A stretch of 64,000 nt of DNA from Myoxocephalus aenaeus (Eukaryota; Chordata; Actinopteri; Perciformes; Cottidae): NCBI GenBank assembly GCA_038501785.1, contig JBAMJR010000162.1, positions 1,414,001 to 1,478,000 of the forward strand, written 5' to 3'. How positions within the stretch are numbered: position 1 is the first letter of the stretch; every line of letters begins with the position of its first letter. The notes under the pieces were generated by a model. That model saw only the letters and a list, made by a program, of their open reading frames with translations, was not told the DNA's origin and did no database searches. The position numbers were made by a program, and so were the translations under genes. Shown in pieces: positions 1 through 13,300 of the stretch.

Positions 1-366
1 GTAAATCTTGACTGGAAAATGGCAAGCCTGTCCAGCAAGGACATAGATAATGAAAATAAAAGTTTAAAAAACGGTTCCACATTTTTTATGAATTTTTTAC
101 TATCACATACTCGAGCATAGAAAACATGTTTTTATCCAAAGCACTGTACACTTAACTTCTACTCCTTTAATGACATTAAGGTGTTTGTAGTCATTTGACT
201 TTACTTCTGCAGAAGAGCAGCTTCACCATGTGATGACAACGTTTAGGTTTGTCATAAAAAAGTTGTAACCACTCACAGTGAAGATTGAAGGTGCTACAGA
301 AAAGTGACCTCTAGTTGGTATGTACCTATTACTACTTTAGTCAAAGTGAATGCTGGGCTATCCACT

Positions 367-368
<2 letters not shown>

Positions 369-456
<88 letters not shown>
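369..456. repeat. (CT)n microsatellite running into (CA)n
   Basis: An uninterrupted CT run to about 444 is followed directly by a short CA run. Confidence 0.97.
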
Positions 457-2184
457 TACAAACAACCCATGCATTCATGATAGATGGACCCTTCCTGAAT
501 AAGTCTTTGGCCTAGATAGTGATCATGGAACATGTTGTCAAATACAGCTCCTATAAAGATATTGCATCAATGTGAGTCAGGTGACCTGAATTCAGGTGTT
601 CTGTGGGGATGTTACTATTTTAGTGATAATACAATATACAATGACACTCTAAAACTCTTATTCTGATTAAATAATCAAAGGGTCAGGGATCCACTTTTGA
701 AATGCAAACATGGACCTGTGTACAGTCAAGTAAAACACACTTCTATGCCAATTATTAAAATTAATCTTTGCATTCTGGCGATATACCTCATTCCACTGAA
801 CGTTTCTCACTCACTAGTGGTCAACTTTACACCGGGGATCACCCATGACTGCACTGAGCAGGCTTTGTAGGATTTGCTGATCCTATTTAATTGCTCCGTG
901 CTCCGATAACTTTGCTTTATAATGAGACAATGTGCAAAATATAACAACTGGTTGAGCACAGATCGACACCCTTGTTCTTCATTCAAAGGTATTTTGCATT
1001 AATAAGCCAAAGCTTAGAAAACAGTTTAGCATCACCGGCAGTCAGTGACTTCCCATATTAAAGGACAGCTAATCAATTTCATATTGAACTTTTGACAATC
1101 AAGGCATGGGATAATCAAAATGGATTTAAATGTTAAAATCACTGTTGTTTGGCAGCCACATGAGAAGAAGCGTAATAAGACTTTCTATGGAGAGCAGTTT
1201 AAATTCCGTGATTTATTCAGTCACACTGAGACTCCTCATAGGGTGAGGTGATTGGCATTATTGACAAACAGCATTATACTGCCAATTATGTCAATTACTA
1301 ACATGTTATTTCGCTCATCAATCTTATGTTTAACTGATTCAAACTGTTCCTGCGGGGAGAAATATGAGTGAGAATAGATTTGCTGAAGGCTGACAGGATC
1401 TTCCTTGGCTGGCGGAGGTTCTCCACAAGGAAATGTCAATATCACCTCTTCAAAAGCACAGTATGTTTTTCCCAAAATACAGTGAGTCACTGAACCTGTC
1501 GACCACTGAAATAACCTTTGAGGCCTAAATATGGAATCTTTTGATCCTGGTCTGGCATCAATTTTGGAGCCCCTCCCTTCCTGTCCAATCAGTGTAATGT
1601 CATAGCCTTTTTGTATCTTGCTTTGAGAGCGTGATGAAAGTAGCCTAAGCTTGTGAAAGGTTACTGGGTAAAAACACAAGTGCATGGCACAGGGCTTGTT
1701 TTTGCTATCACAGATGAAGTCGTTCATTGATTCCAACTCAAGAGTACTTGAGCAGCTCCATTGCTTTGACAAAATGGAAATCAAGATTTTATTGAAAAAT
1801 CAAATATCCACATATTGAGCCAACTGTAACATCTGAACACTACATGTTGTGATTGATAGGGCTTGAAAAGTAACTAACAAGCAGTAGAAAAAGTCGAAGT
1901 AGTTGGCTTGAAAACTATGCGAAAGTAATGGATAAATGGTGGAAAAGGTTAGCGAAAATAATGGTGGAAATAGGTTGATCAAAGTAATGCATGAATGGTC
2001 AAAAAGCAAAATGATGAAACGCTAAGCATTGAATATGTGTTAGACTAATCAAAGTTGCAAATTACCAACTTTGGCTTCTCCAAGTGACAGTATTAATTAA
2101 AACCTATATAAACCTGACATGTAAATCCAGTTTAAAATCAATAAAAATAAAACCTATTTGGAACGCAATGGCTGGTGTTGACTC

Positions 2185-2189
<5 letters not shown>

Positions 2190-2245
<56 letters not shown>
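2190..2245. repeat. (TC)n microsatellite
   Basis: A perfect TC dinucleotide run of about 28 units. Confidence 0.97.
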
Positions 2246-2249
<4 letters not shown>

Positions 2250-2793
2250 TGGCGAGTGCAAACAATGATGCTATCCATTCATTCCTCCATCCAATCGGAG
2301 GAGTTTACATTCCCATCAATTCCCATGACAGCTCGGCTCAGACTGGCATTCATGCATTCTTGGCAACATAACTGTTGCAGCCGAGACAATACCTAAACAC
2401 CACCAAAAAAAAAAACATGTGGCGCTTCTATGAAATCCTTTAGCCATTGTTTTGTGAACTCATGAAGAAAAACAACAACTGGAGCCATATATCCTTGACA
2501 ACACAAGGTCATTTTCAGGCTAAATGTAGACCCATGTCAATTTGGCTGCATTTTAATTAGCAATGAAAATTGCTGGTACAAGTGAAATCACCATGTGTGT
2601 TTATGCATGCAAAAACAATAAGGGAATGACATTGGTTGACTTTGTCATTAGTTGCGTCTCCATCCCTTTGTTTGACATTGCTCTGAGAAAACCCTCCAGT
2701 TGTTTGCACTTGCCGTCTCAGATAAGACTAATTTTGAACAAATATTTGCATATATTAAAGTAAGGCCTCATTATTGATTCATCGAAGCTGAAA

Positions 2794-2796
<3 letters not shown>

Positions 2797-2883
<87 letters not shown>

Positions 2884-2924
2884 TGTGTGTCTCTGTGTGT
2901 GTGTCTATGTGTGTCTGTGTGTGA
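2797..2924. repeat. (GT)n microsatellite with a decayed 3' part
   Basis: Perfect GT to 2882, then GT broken by CT and AT steps. Open frames on both strands here (poly-Thr/His or Cys/Val) come from the repeat. Confidence 0.97.
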
Positions 2925-4084
2925 CGATGTGGCTCTGTTATGACATGTCAACCACTGAGCTACTCTTGAAGGTTGGCCTGAGTTTCCCTCTAATAGGATC
3001 AATGCATGCATTTAAATCCAAAAGGACACTCAAGGTGAACTGTGATTAAGAATCCATCTGGGAAAAGATTTTAAGGAAAATTATCTTAATAAATTAAGGT
3101 GTCAAGTCAAGCATTAACTTACATTTTCTTCATATCACATGATCTTCATCAGAAGATTGGGATTCATTCATTCATTAATTGACATTCAAAATGATGACTT
3201 TCTGAAAAAAATAATTCATATCGGTAACTCAAGTGAGAAGTACAGTTTTGTTTTCTTGAATATCAGTCTGTCATCACTCTGAGAGATTAATAAATCAGCC
3301 GGTGGTTTCTGTATACTCTTGTATCATAAATATGATGGCAGCTCGGTCCTGTGATACGTCATGCCATTCCCTAATTTAATGAGAATTGATTATCAACTTG
3401 ATTCTGAAATGAAAATAATCTTCAGAATTCTGCTACAGAAAATTATCCATTACTTCTGTTTGGGGTGTCCGACACCGCAGTTTTATAAATTATGATAAAA
3501 TTCAAAGGATATTAATATGATCTATATCTGGGATTGGTGTTGACAACACTCTTTCAAAAGGAACTGCTCCCAAAATCCAAAATAAGTTAATTTGAGTTTC
3601 TGTTATTGGAGTTCGATAAGAGTTAACTCATAAGACATCCAACAGGGATTTAGACCAATCTGGTCGAAGTGACATCAAACATAGATGACATCACTATGTA
3701 AGATAATATATCCTGTAGCAACATTTCTTTATCTGTGAACTACGTTTTGGCAAACAAAATAAACTTATATTTGCTCATGCATACCTTACATAAGATAGAA
3801 AACATGCCATTTGTACTTATTTTGTGAGATAGAATACTAATGCTTTTTGGTAATTTCTCTATTTTGTCACCTTCAGCAAATGTTCAGTTGGTGGCAAAGG
3901 GCTGTCACATACCTTTCTACATATTTGGTTTTATAAGAAAATGTGTTAATGTTAGATAATACTTTATGATAATCTAAAGCTGTTGTTAGATATATCACTG
4001 ACTAACAATTCTGTATTACTACCTTAAATGAATGACGGCTTCTTCCATGGCTCGGGTTAACTGCACTACTTCACCTAAACCAAC

Positions 4085-4560
4085 TTCTCCACCGCCGGTC
4101 CAAATCAACGCCAATAGAGTCACAGGAGGAGGAGGGGACAACTCCGCCTGGCTTCTCTCCTCACAGGCGGGGCTGACGCGCGCCCTCTACCGGGCACACG
4201 GCGCGCACACAGCCGCTGCGCTCCTGGAGCTGCCGGACCTCTCAATCCACGCGTAATTCCGGAATCAAGACTCACTCACACATTCCTCCTCCAAGTGTGG
4301 AGCAAGCCGGCAAGGAGCAGCCGCGTCGGCGACAGTGTCCTCTCACACCCCGACAGCACGCCAGGGACCGAGGGCAGGCCGAAGACACTTTAGATTAGAC
4401 AGTCCTAAAAGTATAGGTAGGATTCAAGTTGCCATAAAGAAAGAAGAGTTGCCAGTTAACCCCGCGGCTGGGGGTTAACGCTGCGACGGCGCTATCGACA
4501 TGGATAAAGTTGTCAATTGCTTGTTTGCTGCAATTACCCTACTATTGTCGGCACGAGGGG
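4085..4560 (+). promoter_or_regulatory. ptprm: CpG-rich promoter and 5' UTR region of the ptprm-like gene
   Basis: This stretch is clearly richer in G+C and CpG than the flanking DNA (for example, dense CG steps at 4170-4215 and 4310-4380). It ends in the first coding exon. No TATA box is evident, which fits a CpG-island type promoter, so the transcription start cannot be placed. The part just 5' of 4500 must be 5' UTR. CpG density stays moderate into the start of intron 1, to about 5130. The regulatory role is inferred from composition and position only. Confidence 0.6.
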
Positions 4561-4572
4561 AAGTTTTTAAAG
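4500..4572 (+). CDS. ptprm: ptprm-like exon 1: start codon and signal peptide
   Basis: Encodes residues 1-24 plus the first base of codon 25. The peptide MDKVVNCLFAAITLLLSARG is a good secretory signal: a basic residue at 3, a hydrophobic core over about 4-18, and Ala-Arg-Gly before a likely cleavage ahead of Glu21. Its length and the following EVFKG match the human PTPRM leader and ETFSG. The start is supported by G at -3 and G at +4, and by an in-frame TAA at 4476-4478 only 21 bases upstream. The exon ends before a strong donor, GTAAGC, at 4573, in phase 1. The 5' UTR part of the exon begins at an unknown position upstream. This exon alone is too short to identify the gene; the call rests on the joined protein. 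Confidence 0.85.
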
Positions 4573-6103
4573 GTAAGCGGGATTACCTGGACATGTTTAC
4601 ACGTCCAGAACATATGCGCAGTCCTGTTTGATGCTTCGCCCGAGAGACGAAGTGGAGGGGGAAAGGCACTTTAAGTCAGTTTGCGCACTATTTTGTCTGA
4701 TAATTTACTCGCAATTTCAAGGCTTTTTATTATTTTTACCTAATGGTTGTGCGTTCACATTTGTGTTTTGTGGTTTTAATTAGCCTTGTCTAATGTGTGT
4801 GGTGTAAATGCGAGCATGTGTGCCGGCGGGAAAGTAACGCAAGTTACTCGAGGGTGGCATTCTGGAGACAAAATGAGCGTAAAACGTTAATTTTGCTCAC
4901 ATTTGTGCAGGTCTGCCTCTCACCGGGAGCAGTTTGTTCTCACCTTTCTGTGCCGCTGTGCGCAACGAGCAGGTGCGCTACGGGCACCGGAGCACCGGAG
5001 CAGCTCCGCTGCTGTCAACGCCGATATTTAACATGAGCACAAGTTTAATGTCTGCGTCTAACTTTATCGTGATAAGATGCTGTCGAATGTGATTAACCTC
5101 AAGGGATTCACGCACCGAAGTGTCGCTGCGTGTGTGGTTGTATATGCGGAGAGGCGATTAGCCAAACGAGACTTAAACCGTCATTGTTTCAGCGTCAACT
5201 CCGAGTGAACTTAATCCATAATGTCCCAGCGACCATGTTGACATTGCAGTCACTTTGTCGTGTAGCTAACCCCATAAAATATACATTATATTTGGTGGTC
5301 ATCATTTGGTCATCTTCTCTCTTAATTCCACTTCTATATATCATATCAAATGCAATATACACCTCTACTGTAGTTTATATATGACACATATTTTAATTTC
5401 TTTGATTTTCCCTTTCTTTTTTCTTTTACTTTAAGTGCCCGAAAAGAATGGGTGGTTAATGTCATGCACTTTGTATGTTATAGCTATTTGAATTAACTGG
5501 TAAAAAGTCTCTATTTGAATAGAACTGTTTCCCTTAGATGCTTTTGGTTGTCTCTGAAAAGTGTTTGCTTTGTCTCATTTCTTTGAGAGTTTCTTTGCAA
5601 TATTTGATGGATTTGTTGTTTCATTGTCTACATTCTGATGCCGGCCTCCCCCATAGTTACTAACACCAACACTCCTACTCAAATTCATGTCATTCATGCA
5701 AGATTCACTTTGTTTGCTGCATGTCTATTCAAAGCTTTGTGGAGAAAGAAAAAGTAGTTTTCATTAGTATGATACAGTCATATGACTTACTGAATTACTG
5801 AAATAATAGAGCAGACTTTCACTTTCTGTGTAATGGCTGTAAATGGCCCAGGGGGACTCAATATCCAGAGTCTAATTTAGCCCCTTAAGGGGTCATTCTG
5901 TTATCTCCACAATGGCATTATCTACGTGGAAAATGGTGCATTAGCCTATATTCATGCCAATCAATATAGAGACAATGAATGGCCAGTCTGAGGGTGATCC
6001 ATACTGCCAATACAATTAGAGTTGCATTTATAAACTTGATCAAATGTGGCCCCATATCTTAATGTGTTTTTTTTTTCTATCCTGCTGAGACTCTGAGGAT
6101 GCG

Positions 6104-6105
<2 letters not shown>

Positions 6106-6166
<61 letters not shown>
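6106..6166. repeat. (GT)n microsatellite
   Basis: A perfect dinucleotide run in intron 1. Confidence 0.97.
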
Positions 6167-6168
<2 letters not shown>

Positions 6169-9100
6169 TGGTGAAGCTGTTCTGTGATGTGTGGCTTCAG
6201 TTATGGATGTCGTGGGATTCAACAGATAACTGATGCATTTTTCGCAGAGCCTGCTGGGGGCAGCATGGCACACATATAATATGATACCCATATGATGAAG
6301 TCAAGCTGCTCCGAGCGGAGGACCACGAGTCAGACACACACAATCAGAATTCAGATGCACTTTTTATTTGTGTCAAAATTTCCGTTTGCTCACAAGTCTG
6401 ATTAAACAAAACAACTAAGCTGCTAGAAAAATTACATTTGTGTTTGTGTATGTGTCCCCATATCTCCAAGCTGCTACCATTCATATCTGTGATGTTTTCA
6501 TAGGGCATATAGAAGAGAGACCTACAGAAGATGCATTAAACGGTTTTATCATAAATTAACTATTTAAACAAGTGGTATGATTGCTGGGGGTCAATTTTAG
6601 TGACTGAGAACTCTCTTGCCCTGCAGCCTAAAGTATTCCCAGTCCATTTTTGTGTGAGGTTCATCAGTCTTTCTCGCTGGCAGCCTCGGGACTGGGAGAT
6701 TTATTGGAGTGGGCTGCACTGTAGGGCTCCCAGTGGGGCCGAAACCATCGATAAATGTGCTCCTAATTACATGAGTGTGTGTGTAAATATGTAAACCAGG
6801 AGAAAATCAATTGGATGTGTGTTGCTCTCTCTGGCGAGGTGACGGATTAGCCACACGCGGATGGAGAGGCTAAACGTGAGCCTGTGCATGTGGCTCAAGT
6901 CATTTGTTATGGAGAGTATGTGATAACAGCTCATGTGATAATTAGATCACAGAGGTAACCAGAGTACCAGTCTACTTCAGTGTGCCGTGAATGCGGCGCC
7001 TCAATTCGATCACAGAGAAACAGTCCTTTGGAGGTCTTTTAATTTCAACATAAAAAACTCCATGATCAGGATCACTCTGTATCAGTTTCATCTCCTTCCT
7101 TCGTGAGCTTGTTTATGCACCTGCATGTCTGCTCCCAGTGGAATGGTAGAGATGAACTGCTCTTTTTTTCTCTCTCCTCCCTGTTGCATTCACAATGCCC
7201 ACTGGATGCTCCAGGATCAGAGAGAAAGCAAAAAATAAAAAAACAGCAACACTATAAATCACTTGTTGTGTATGGCCAGTGCTTCTGTTTTCTACATTAT
7301 GAGGACAGTTTTTTTTTCTTTCTAGAAGGTCTGGCCTTTGATATCTATACTCTGTCTTTTGCCCGAGCACATTAAATTCCAGGGAGCTGTGCGCTTTGTT
7401 ATGTTTACCACCTTTTCCAGCAGCCATAAAACCTGCCTTGTTTTCTGATAGGGGTGAGCCGTGTGTGGAGAATAATGCCCACGCTTGGTGTGTAGAGCTG
7501 TAGTTTGTCATTGCAGAGTGACTGCTGCTGATAGCGTCCTGGTTGACCGATCCTGATTGCCATCCAAGCTGTGACTAAGGAGTAAAACAATACATTGCCT
7601 GCTTGGGAAGATAAACGGCACTTCATTTGAAGTCTGGCAATAATTTAGATAGTTTTTCACTCATGAAATGTTTCTTTTTTCTCTGTTCTCTTCTCCCAGC
7701 TGACTCAGATTTAATAGAGACTTTTCCGAAAGGTGTCCTGAAGGGTGGCAGTTTCCTTTGTGTGAGCCAGTGGAGAATGAAATTAAATATGCATGTCATT
7801 TTTTTTATTTTTTATTTCCCGATGGCTTCAACCAATGTTGGAGGAGGAAAAAAAAGAGCTCTATGGTGATTGATGATAGTACAAAGCAGAAAGTGAGGTG
7901 TCTACATTCTTCTGTAACTTTGCTTTTCAGACACTTTTATTATGAGGATAATGAATGCGGGGGAAACATGGATTTACTGAAGCTGTTCAAACACTGCGGG
8001 TACATGTGTGAGTTCCTCGAAAAGGGTCTGCTGAGTTTGTCAGCAGGGCTGTCTTAAGACTGATCACAGCTGGTAGACACGGGGGGCGTGTCACTTTAAA
8101 AACTAAACTTTAGGAACTTGAAAATATTGAGTTGAGACCATTCATTTGAAGTGGCTAGACTGACAGGTGTGTTGTCCATACACAACATGTTATTGGGTCT
8201 TGGTACATTACATTGTATGGCTTGTCAATAAATGTGCATCTTAGTTTTACACTTTACACATGCTTAATAACACGAAACAAAACAGCTGTCAGTGATGTAA
8301 GTCCATTAGTTTTTTGGGGGTTAAACATATATTTTATGCAACATGATATCACATCAAGATACTTCCAGACCATCCACATTGCAAAAAAATTAAATAATAA
8401 TCGGCTATCAGAAGCATCAGTCAGAAACTGGTGTCCTTCAAAATCAAAGGACAAGAACACATTTTTTATTTTTTTGAATCCATCATATAAGAGGAAGATA
8501 TCTAATGATTTGCTATCCTAATTAGACTTATTATAACAGAATAAGAAAACATTTTGCATTCTTAGCGAAGGGCACACAGCTTGACGCATTATTCAGCTTC
8601 GTCTCAATGGGAGAAGTCAGCATCTGTTCTCTGGAAGTTGCCACGAGGCATTCTTGGAAATGTAGGAAATCCGTAACTGATGTAGGAGATAAGGGAGGTT
8701 GAGGAAAAGTCTAAAAAAGTAAACAGCATTTCATCACAAAATAACTACAGAGACACCGTTAACATCACAAATCAAATCGATGATGCACAGGGGCGCAAGA
8801 GCAAACGAGGGTGAACTTTTCCATTCATTTAGGCATCAGGTAACACAACTAATGTAGAGATTAAATCAGGACTGAATCTGTCCTCTTCAAACGTTTATTA
8901 TAGACCCAGTTTGTAACACTTTAAATGGTACATAATGGTTTGTGTGTACATTCGAGCATCAGTATGATTTTCTGAGAAACAAGTGATGTATTTTGCTCAT
9001 TTACGTCACATTGTGACATTTTTTTACTTCATAAATAGTATTTAACTTCTGTGAAAAAAATAAAAGTGGTATTATGGGTTGGCTTAAGAAGGCCACAGAA

Positions 9101-10199
9101 AGTGCAGTCTATTTGCACAGTGACACATTTTGGGGATTTAAAATTGACTACGAGTTTGTCCCAACGCTCAGCTTTAATGTGGAGGTGTTACCATCTTCAT
9201 CAGATGAATCAGATGCACAGAGAGCAGCCCTTTTAGAGCCTGTTTTAGGGCACGGAAAGCAATTGGCTAGTAATTAGCTAATTCGATGCTCGACTGCAGC
9301 ACATTAAACAGCACGTAAACTTGCCTATAAATGCCACTTTGTTCTGGTTAGATTCTTTAATTCTGGGAGCTCGACCAACACGCCGTCTGCCTTTGCTATT
9401 CGGTGTTGAATCCTTTCTGAGCAATGACCCCCAAGTATCAGCTGACACTCTGGTCTCCAGCGAGTCCAACACATGATCATTTAAATTGTCAGATGACTGA
9501 CCTGTAAACAACATCACACTGTTGACCATGAAAACCTCTTTGGGAGCTTTCACTCTACGTTCTGAGATCGTTGCTCTGCTGCACTGTCCTTGGAGGGTTT
9601 TGTATGAAATAGCAACTGTTCACCAAAATGAATGTGAAATTAAAGCTCAATTTAAGACTTGGAGATTAAATGTCAGTACTTTGAAATAAAACAATGACTT
9701 GTGCGTTTAAAGTGTGTGAATACAGAGCCGACACAACAACAAAAGCATGTGACTGTCCCAAACCCTCAAAGACTGCACTGTAAGTATGGGAATTAAGTTA
9801 AGTGCTGGCCTATCGCACACACTTCAAATCTGCGAATACAGCGGCTTACCAATATGGTTTATCATCTTCATATCCCTTGAGTGCCACTCCACATTCAATC
9901 ATTAGCTGTTGATTTGCAAGTGATTTTATTTACATTCTTGAGAGGCAGTAATAGTTTGAAGTTGGTTCTCGAGGCGGCTGATGTGGCTATGTTATCCGGG
10001 AGCTCTGCAATGGAATGATAATTGGCCTTGAGATGTGACTGTGTGAAGGAGGCTGGACAAACAGAGATGCTCTAATTATACACAGCTCCTTCTTCAAATG
10101 AAGAGGATAAAAGCTAATGAATCACACACAGGCCAGTGCAGGGGCTGCCTAATGAAGAGAGAGTGAGAGACAGAGAGGAGAGTGTTTGTAAGAGAGAGG

Positions 10200-10313
<114 letters not shown>

Positions 10314-13300
10314 GGCATGCTTGAACAATTCTGTGATCTCATCACCATGTCAAAAAAACAAAACAAAAAAACAACCCTCGGTAGAAAAACAACAACTTAC
10401 TATGCAGCAGATCATGTTTACCCAAGTCTGCATTCGTTGTAGGTGGCTCAGAGAGTCAGGGCACCCAGGAAAATTTCACTAATTAATGCTCCAAGGGTCT
10501 CAATTGTTATTAATGGTGACGAGGAGGAGGAGGGAACGAGGGAGGAGCAGGAGAAGCAGTTTTACATCATTACAGCGTTTCTGCTCTATTGATTGTTGGG
10601 CCTTACAGCTGCATGCCGTGGTGGATGGCAGCTCACTTTTATTCAAGATGTTTAAAAATGTCTTTTTTTTTTTTTAAAGCTCCTGCTATCCTTAGAATGA
10701 AATCTATACCAGAGACCAGTGACTGGCAATGCCGATGGTTTTACACTGGGATTGAATTGACCCTGACCCCGGCTCATATCTCACTTATTTTCAAAAGCTG
10801 CTGTTCAATCAGCTAGTTTCTATTCGGCATTGTCGCCTCTAGCCAAGGGGTTAGTAAGTAGACTGAAATTGATTCTGATACAGCCCACTTTGATATTTGG
10901 TTCAGGTGAGCGTCTAGCCTGGTCCTGGAGCATGAAGCTTTAATTTCAAGTCTTGTCAAATAAAACTCCTGCCATCGCTTTGACGCCAGAGTCACGTAGC
11001 TAAAAGGTGCAACGTTTTTGTGTGTAATTTCATGAATAACTCAAGTTGCCTCCTTCACGGGACAGATGCACTTTGCTAACTTGGAGGAGACTCTGTTTCA
11101 TGCCAAAAAGCTGTCCGCATAGGCGGCTGCTCCTCACACAACTGGCAGTGTAGTGTAGGTGGTTGCAGTGAGAGGAGGAGGTGGGGGCTGCCACTGCTGT
11201 TTCACCTTGTCTCCTGTTATTTATTAGGCTTCTGTCAAGGCTCAGGCAGTAGGCAGGTGTACGTCCCTTCTCCTCCTCTCCCCATTTGGGCTTTATGAGT
11301 ATAACCAGGGGCAAAATTCTCCATTACTGTCAGTCTGAATCTGTAGCCGTCACATTAGCACACGTCATGCAGTCATTAATGCATTAGGCCTTGTTTGAGT
11401 GCCAGTTATTTGCATTGGCTTTTACACTGTCTATTTGCCCTTGTGCTAAAAGCTGCCTTGGCTGAACCTATTGACCATTTAACTGTTCAATAATGAAGCG
11501 AGCCCTGAGGATGAATCAGGCCTCAGTGGTCCTGTTGAAGAATGGTTATGACGACGAGAAAGAAACCAACATTCACTAACATATATACATTTTCCTGGTC
11601 TTTTGAGAAGGAGGCAGAGTGAAGCAACATTATATTTATCAACTGTATGTTTTTACTGAAGCCGTATCCCTCTTGCATATGATGTCCCCACTAACAACCT
11701 AGTACACCATTATCCACCCTTGTCCTCCACTTCCTCCCAAAGCAGAATGTACCTGATTATGCTCCTATCGGTCACACTCTGGCGCCTATTTGGAGGCTGT
11801 TATCTGTTTGCGGTGGAGACTCCTCGGGGAAGCATACGGCCGATAAGAGACTGTTGTTCTGTAAACAGCCCTCTGACCTCCTCAGGCTGGGCTTGGCTCC
11901 GTTTCAAATGGGTCTCTTTTGTATTGGCCCTAAGCTCAAACCGCCGCGTGACTGATTCCCCAGGGGGGGCGGTTTAATGGCATTACTGTACGCTCCACAC
12001 CGTGCGGGGTGGTCACTCCGGAGCTGTCGGAGCCAGAGGGGGGGTGTGCATGCCTACAGAAGCGGAGGGAAAGAGGGCGAATAAGACGGTGGGAACGATG
12101 TTGCAGAAAAGATGTGCCGTTGTCTCTTGCTGAACATTTGGAAAACAAGGATGTTAACGTGAATGCCCCTTTATGCCCCGTTATCTGAAGGGAAGCTTGT
12201 GGGAACGGAATTATCTGATGATGGAGCGGTGCTTTCCTTTTCATGTCAATCACCATTTTAGTTTTCAACGATGTGGCAAACTTCTTATCACAACATGAAT
12301 TATATTCTCACTCGTGCTTGTCCCTGTCTGTTAACTCACGACAATCTGACATGAGACAAGTGCATTAGTCTTCTGGGGACAACTTGGCTAACTGCTGGAC
12401 CTTCAACTATGAAAGACTGTCAGTTGGTTCCACCGATGTCAGCTCAGTTTTTAACACGACCCTTGTTTAATTTGCCAGCTTGTCTGAGCAAACAATGCAT
12501 TACAAACCAGTAGCCATGGGCTGTAGTGCAGTGATCTGTTGTACAAAATCACTTTGGTGTTAAACACTACTTCATCGAAACAGCTATTGAGACACAGCTG
12601 CAGGGCCCGTATTAAAGACAGAGCAAACACAAAACAATAACTAGAAAAGATGATGCTTGGCTTGAAGCTCGACTCCTACCCTGTAATCAGAGTTTGTCAC
12701 GCTAAAGAAATTACAGGGCACAGGAGTCATTAGAAGTGCGGCTGCATCTCCGCATTGCAAACGGAAACTACGTTGAAAACGCATGTTTTTGGAATAATGC
12801 GCATCTGAATAAACAAACCGGTGAAAGTCTGACAAGTTGATTATAATGATAGTTCGCTGGCGGCCGGGAGGATGAATTCAGTTGCATGTGATGTCTCAGA
12901 GACTTATTGGTATCAGGGCAAACGAATAATTAATGTAGAAAGCCTCTAGCATTAGTCGTTATTTTTAGCCACGTTATCATCAGCCCTGCCACAGTGTCGC
13001 TTACTGTATCATGGCAAATAGCACTCCATTAAAACCAGTTAGGACATAATTAACTGGTTTTGTATATTTCATTGAAAGTAAAATCTAACTTTAAATGACA
13101 TATATTTGATTACTACTTTTAAATCTGTTTGTCCATTTTGTCTTTCTGTCCCATATAGCCTCAAGAACTACAATTGAAACGCTCTGAACACTATGTGAAT
13201 ATCTTTCTGTAACGTGTGTGAATATCATTACCCACTGCTGAAGCGATGGTTTGACTATAATGCAAACATATCTTTTCCCTGTCCTACTAAGTCTTTGAGC

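Larger units (their letters stand above)
1..4080. other. Upstream intergenic DNA without a recognisable gene
   Basis: AT-rich sequence 5' of the gene. It contains three long dinucleotide microsatellites (listed separately) and otherwise no exon, RNA gene or intact mobile element that I can support. A 182-codon minus-strand reading frame at 1236-1784 is open but unrecognised and is treated as a finding, not a gene. Confidence 0.6.

Noticed and set aside
2718..3049. Open frames on both strands rich in His/Thr or Cys/Val
   Set aside because: They are translations of the GT/CA microsatellite. The same applies at 6040-6291, 10094-10482, 18830-19108, 35053-35332 and 63044-63238.
4032..4256. 74-codon plus-strand frame in the CpG-rich region
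   Set aside because: It has no recognisable domain, is out of frame with and unconnected to the start at 4500, and is open because of high GC content.
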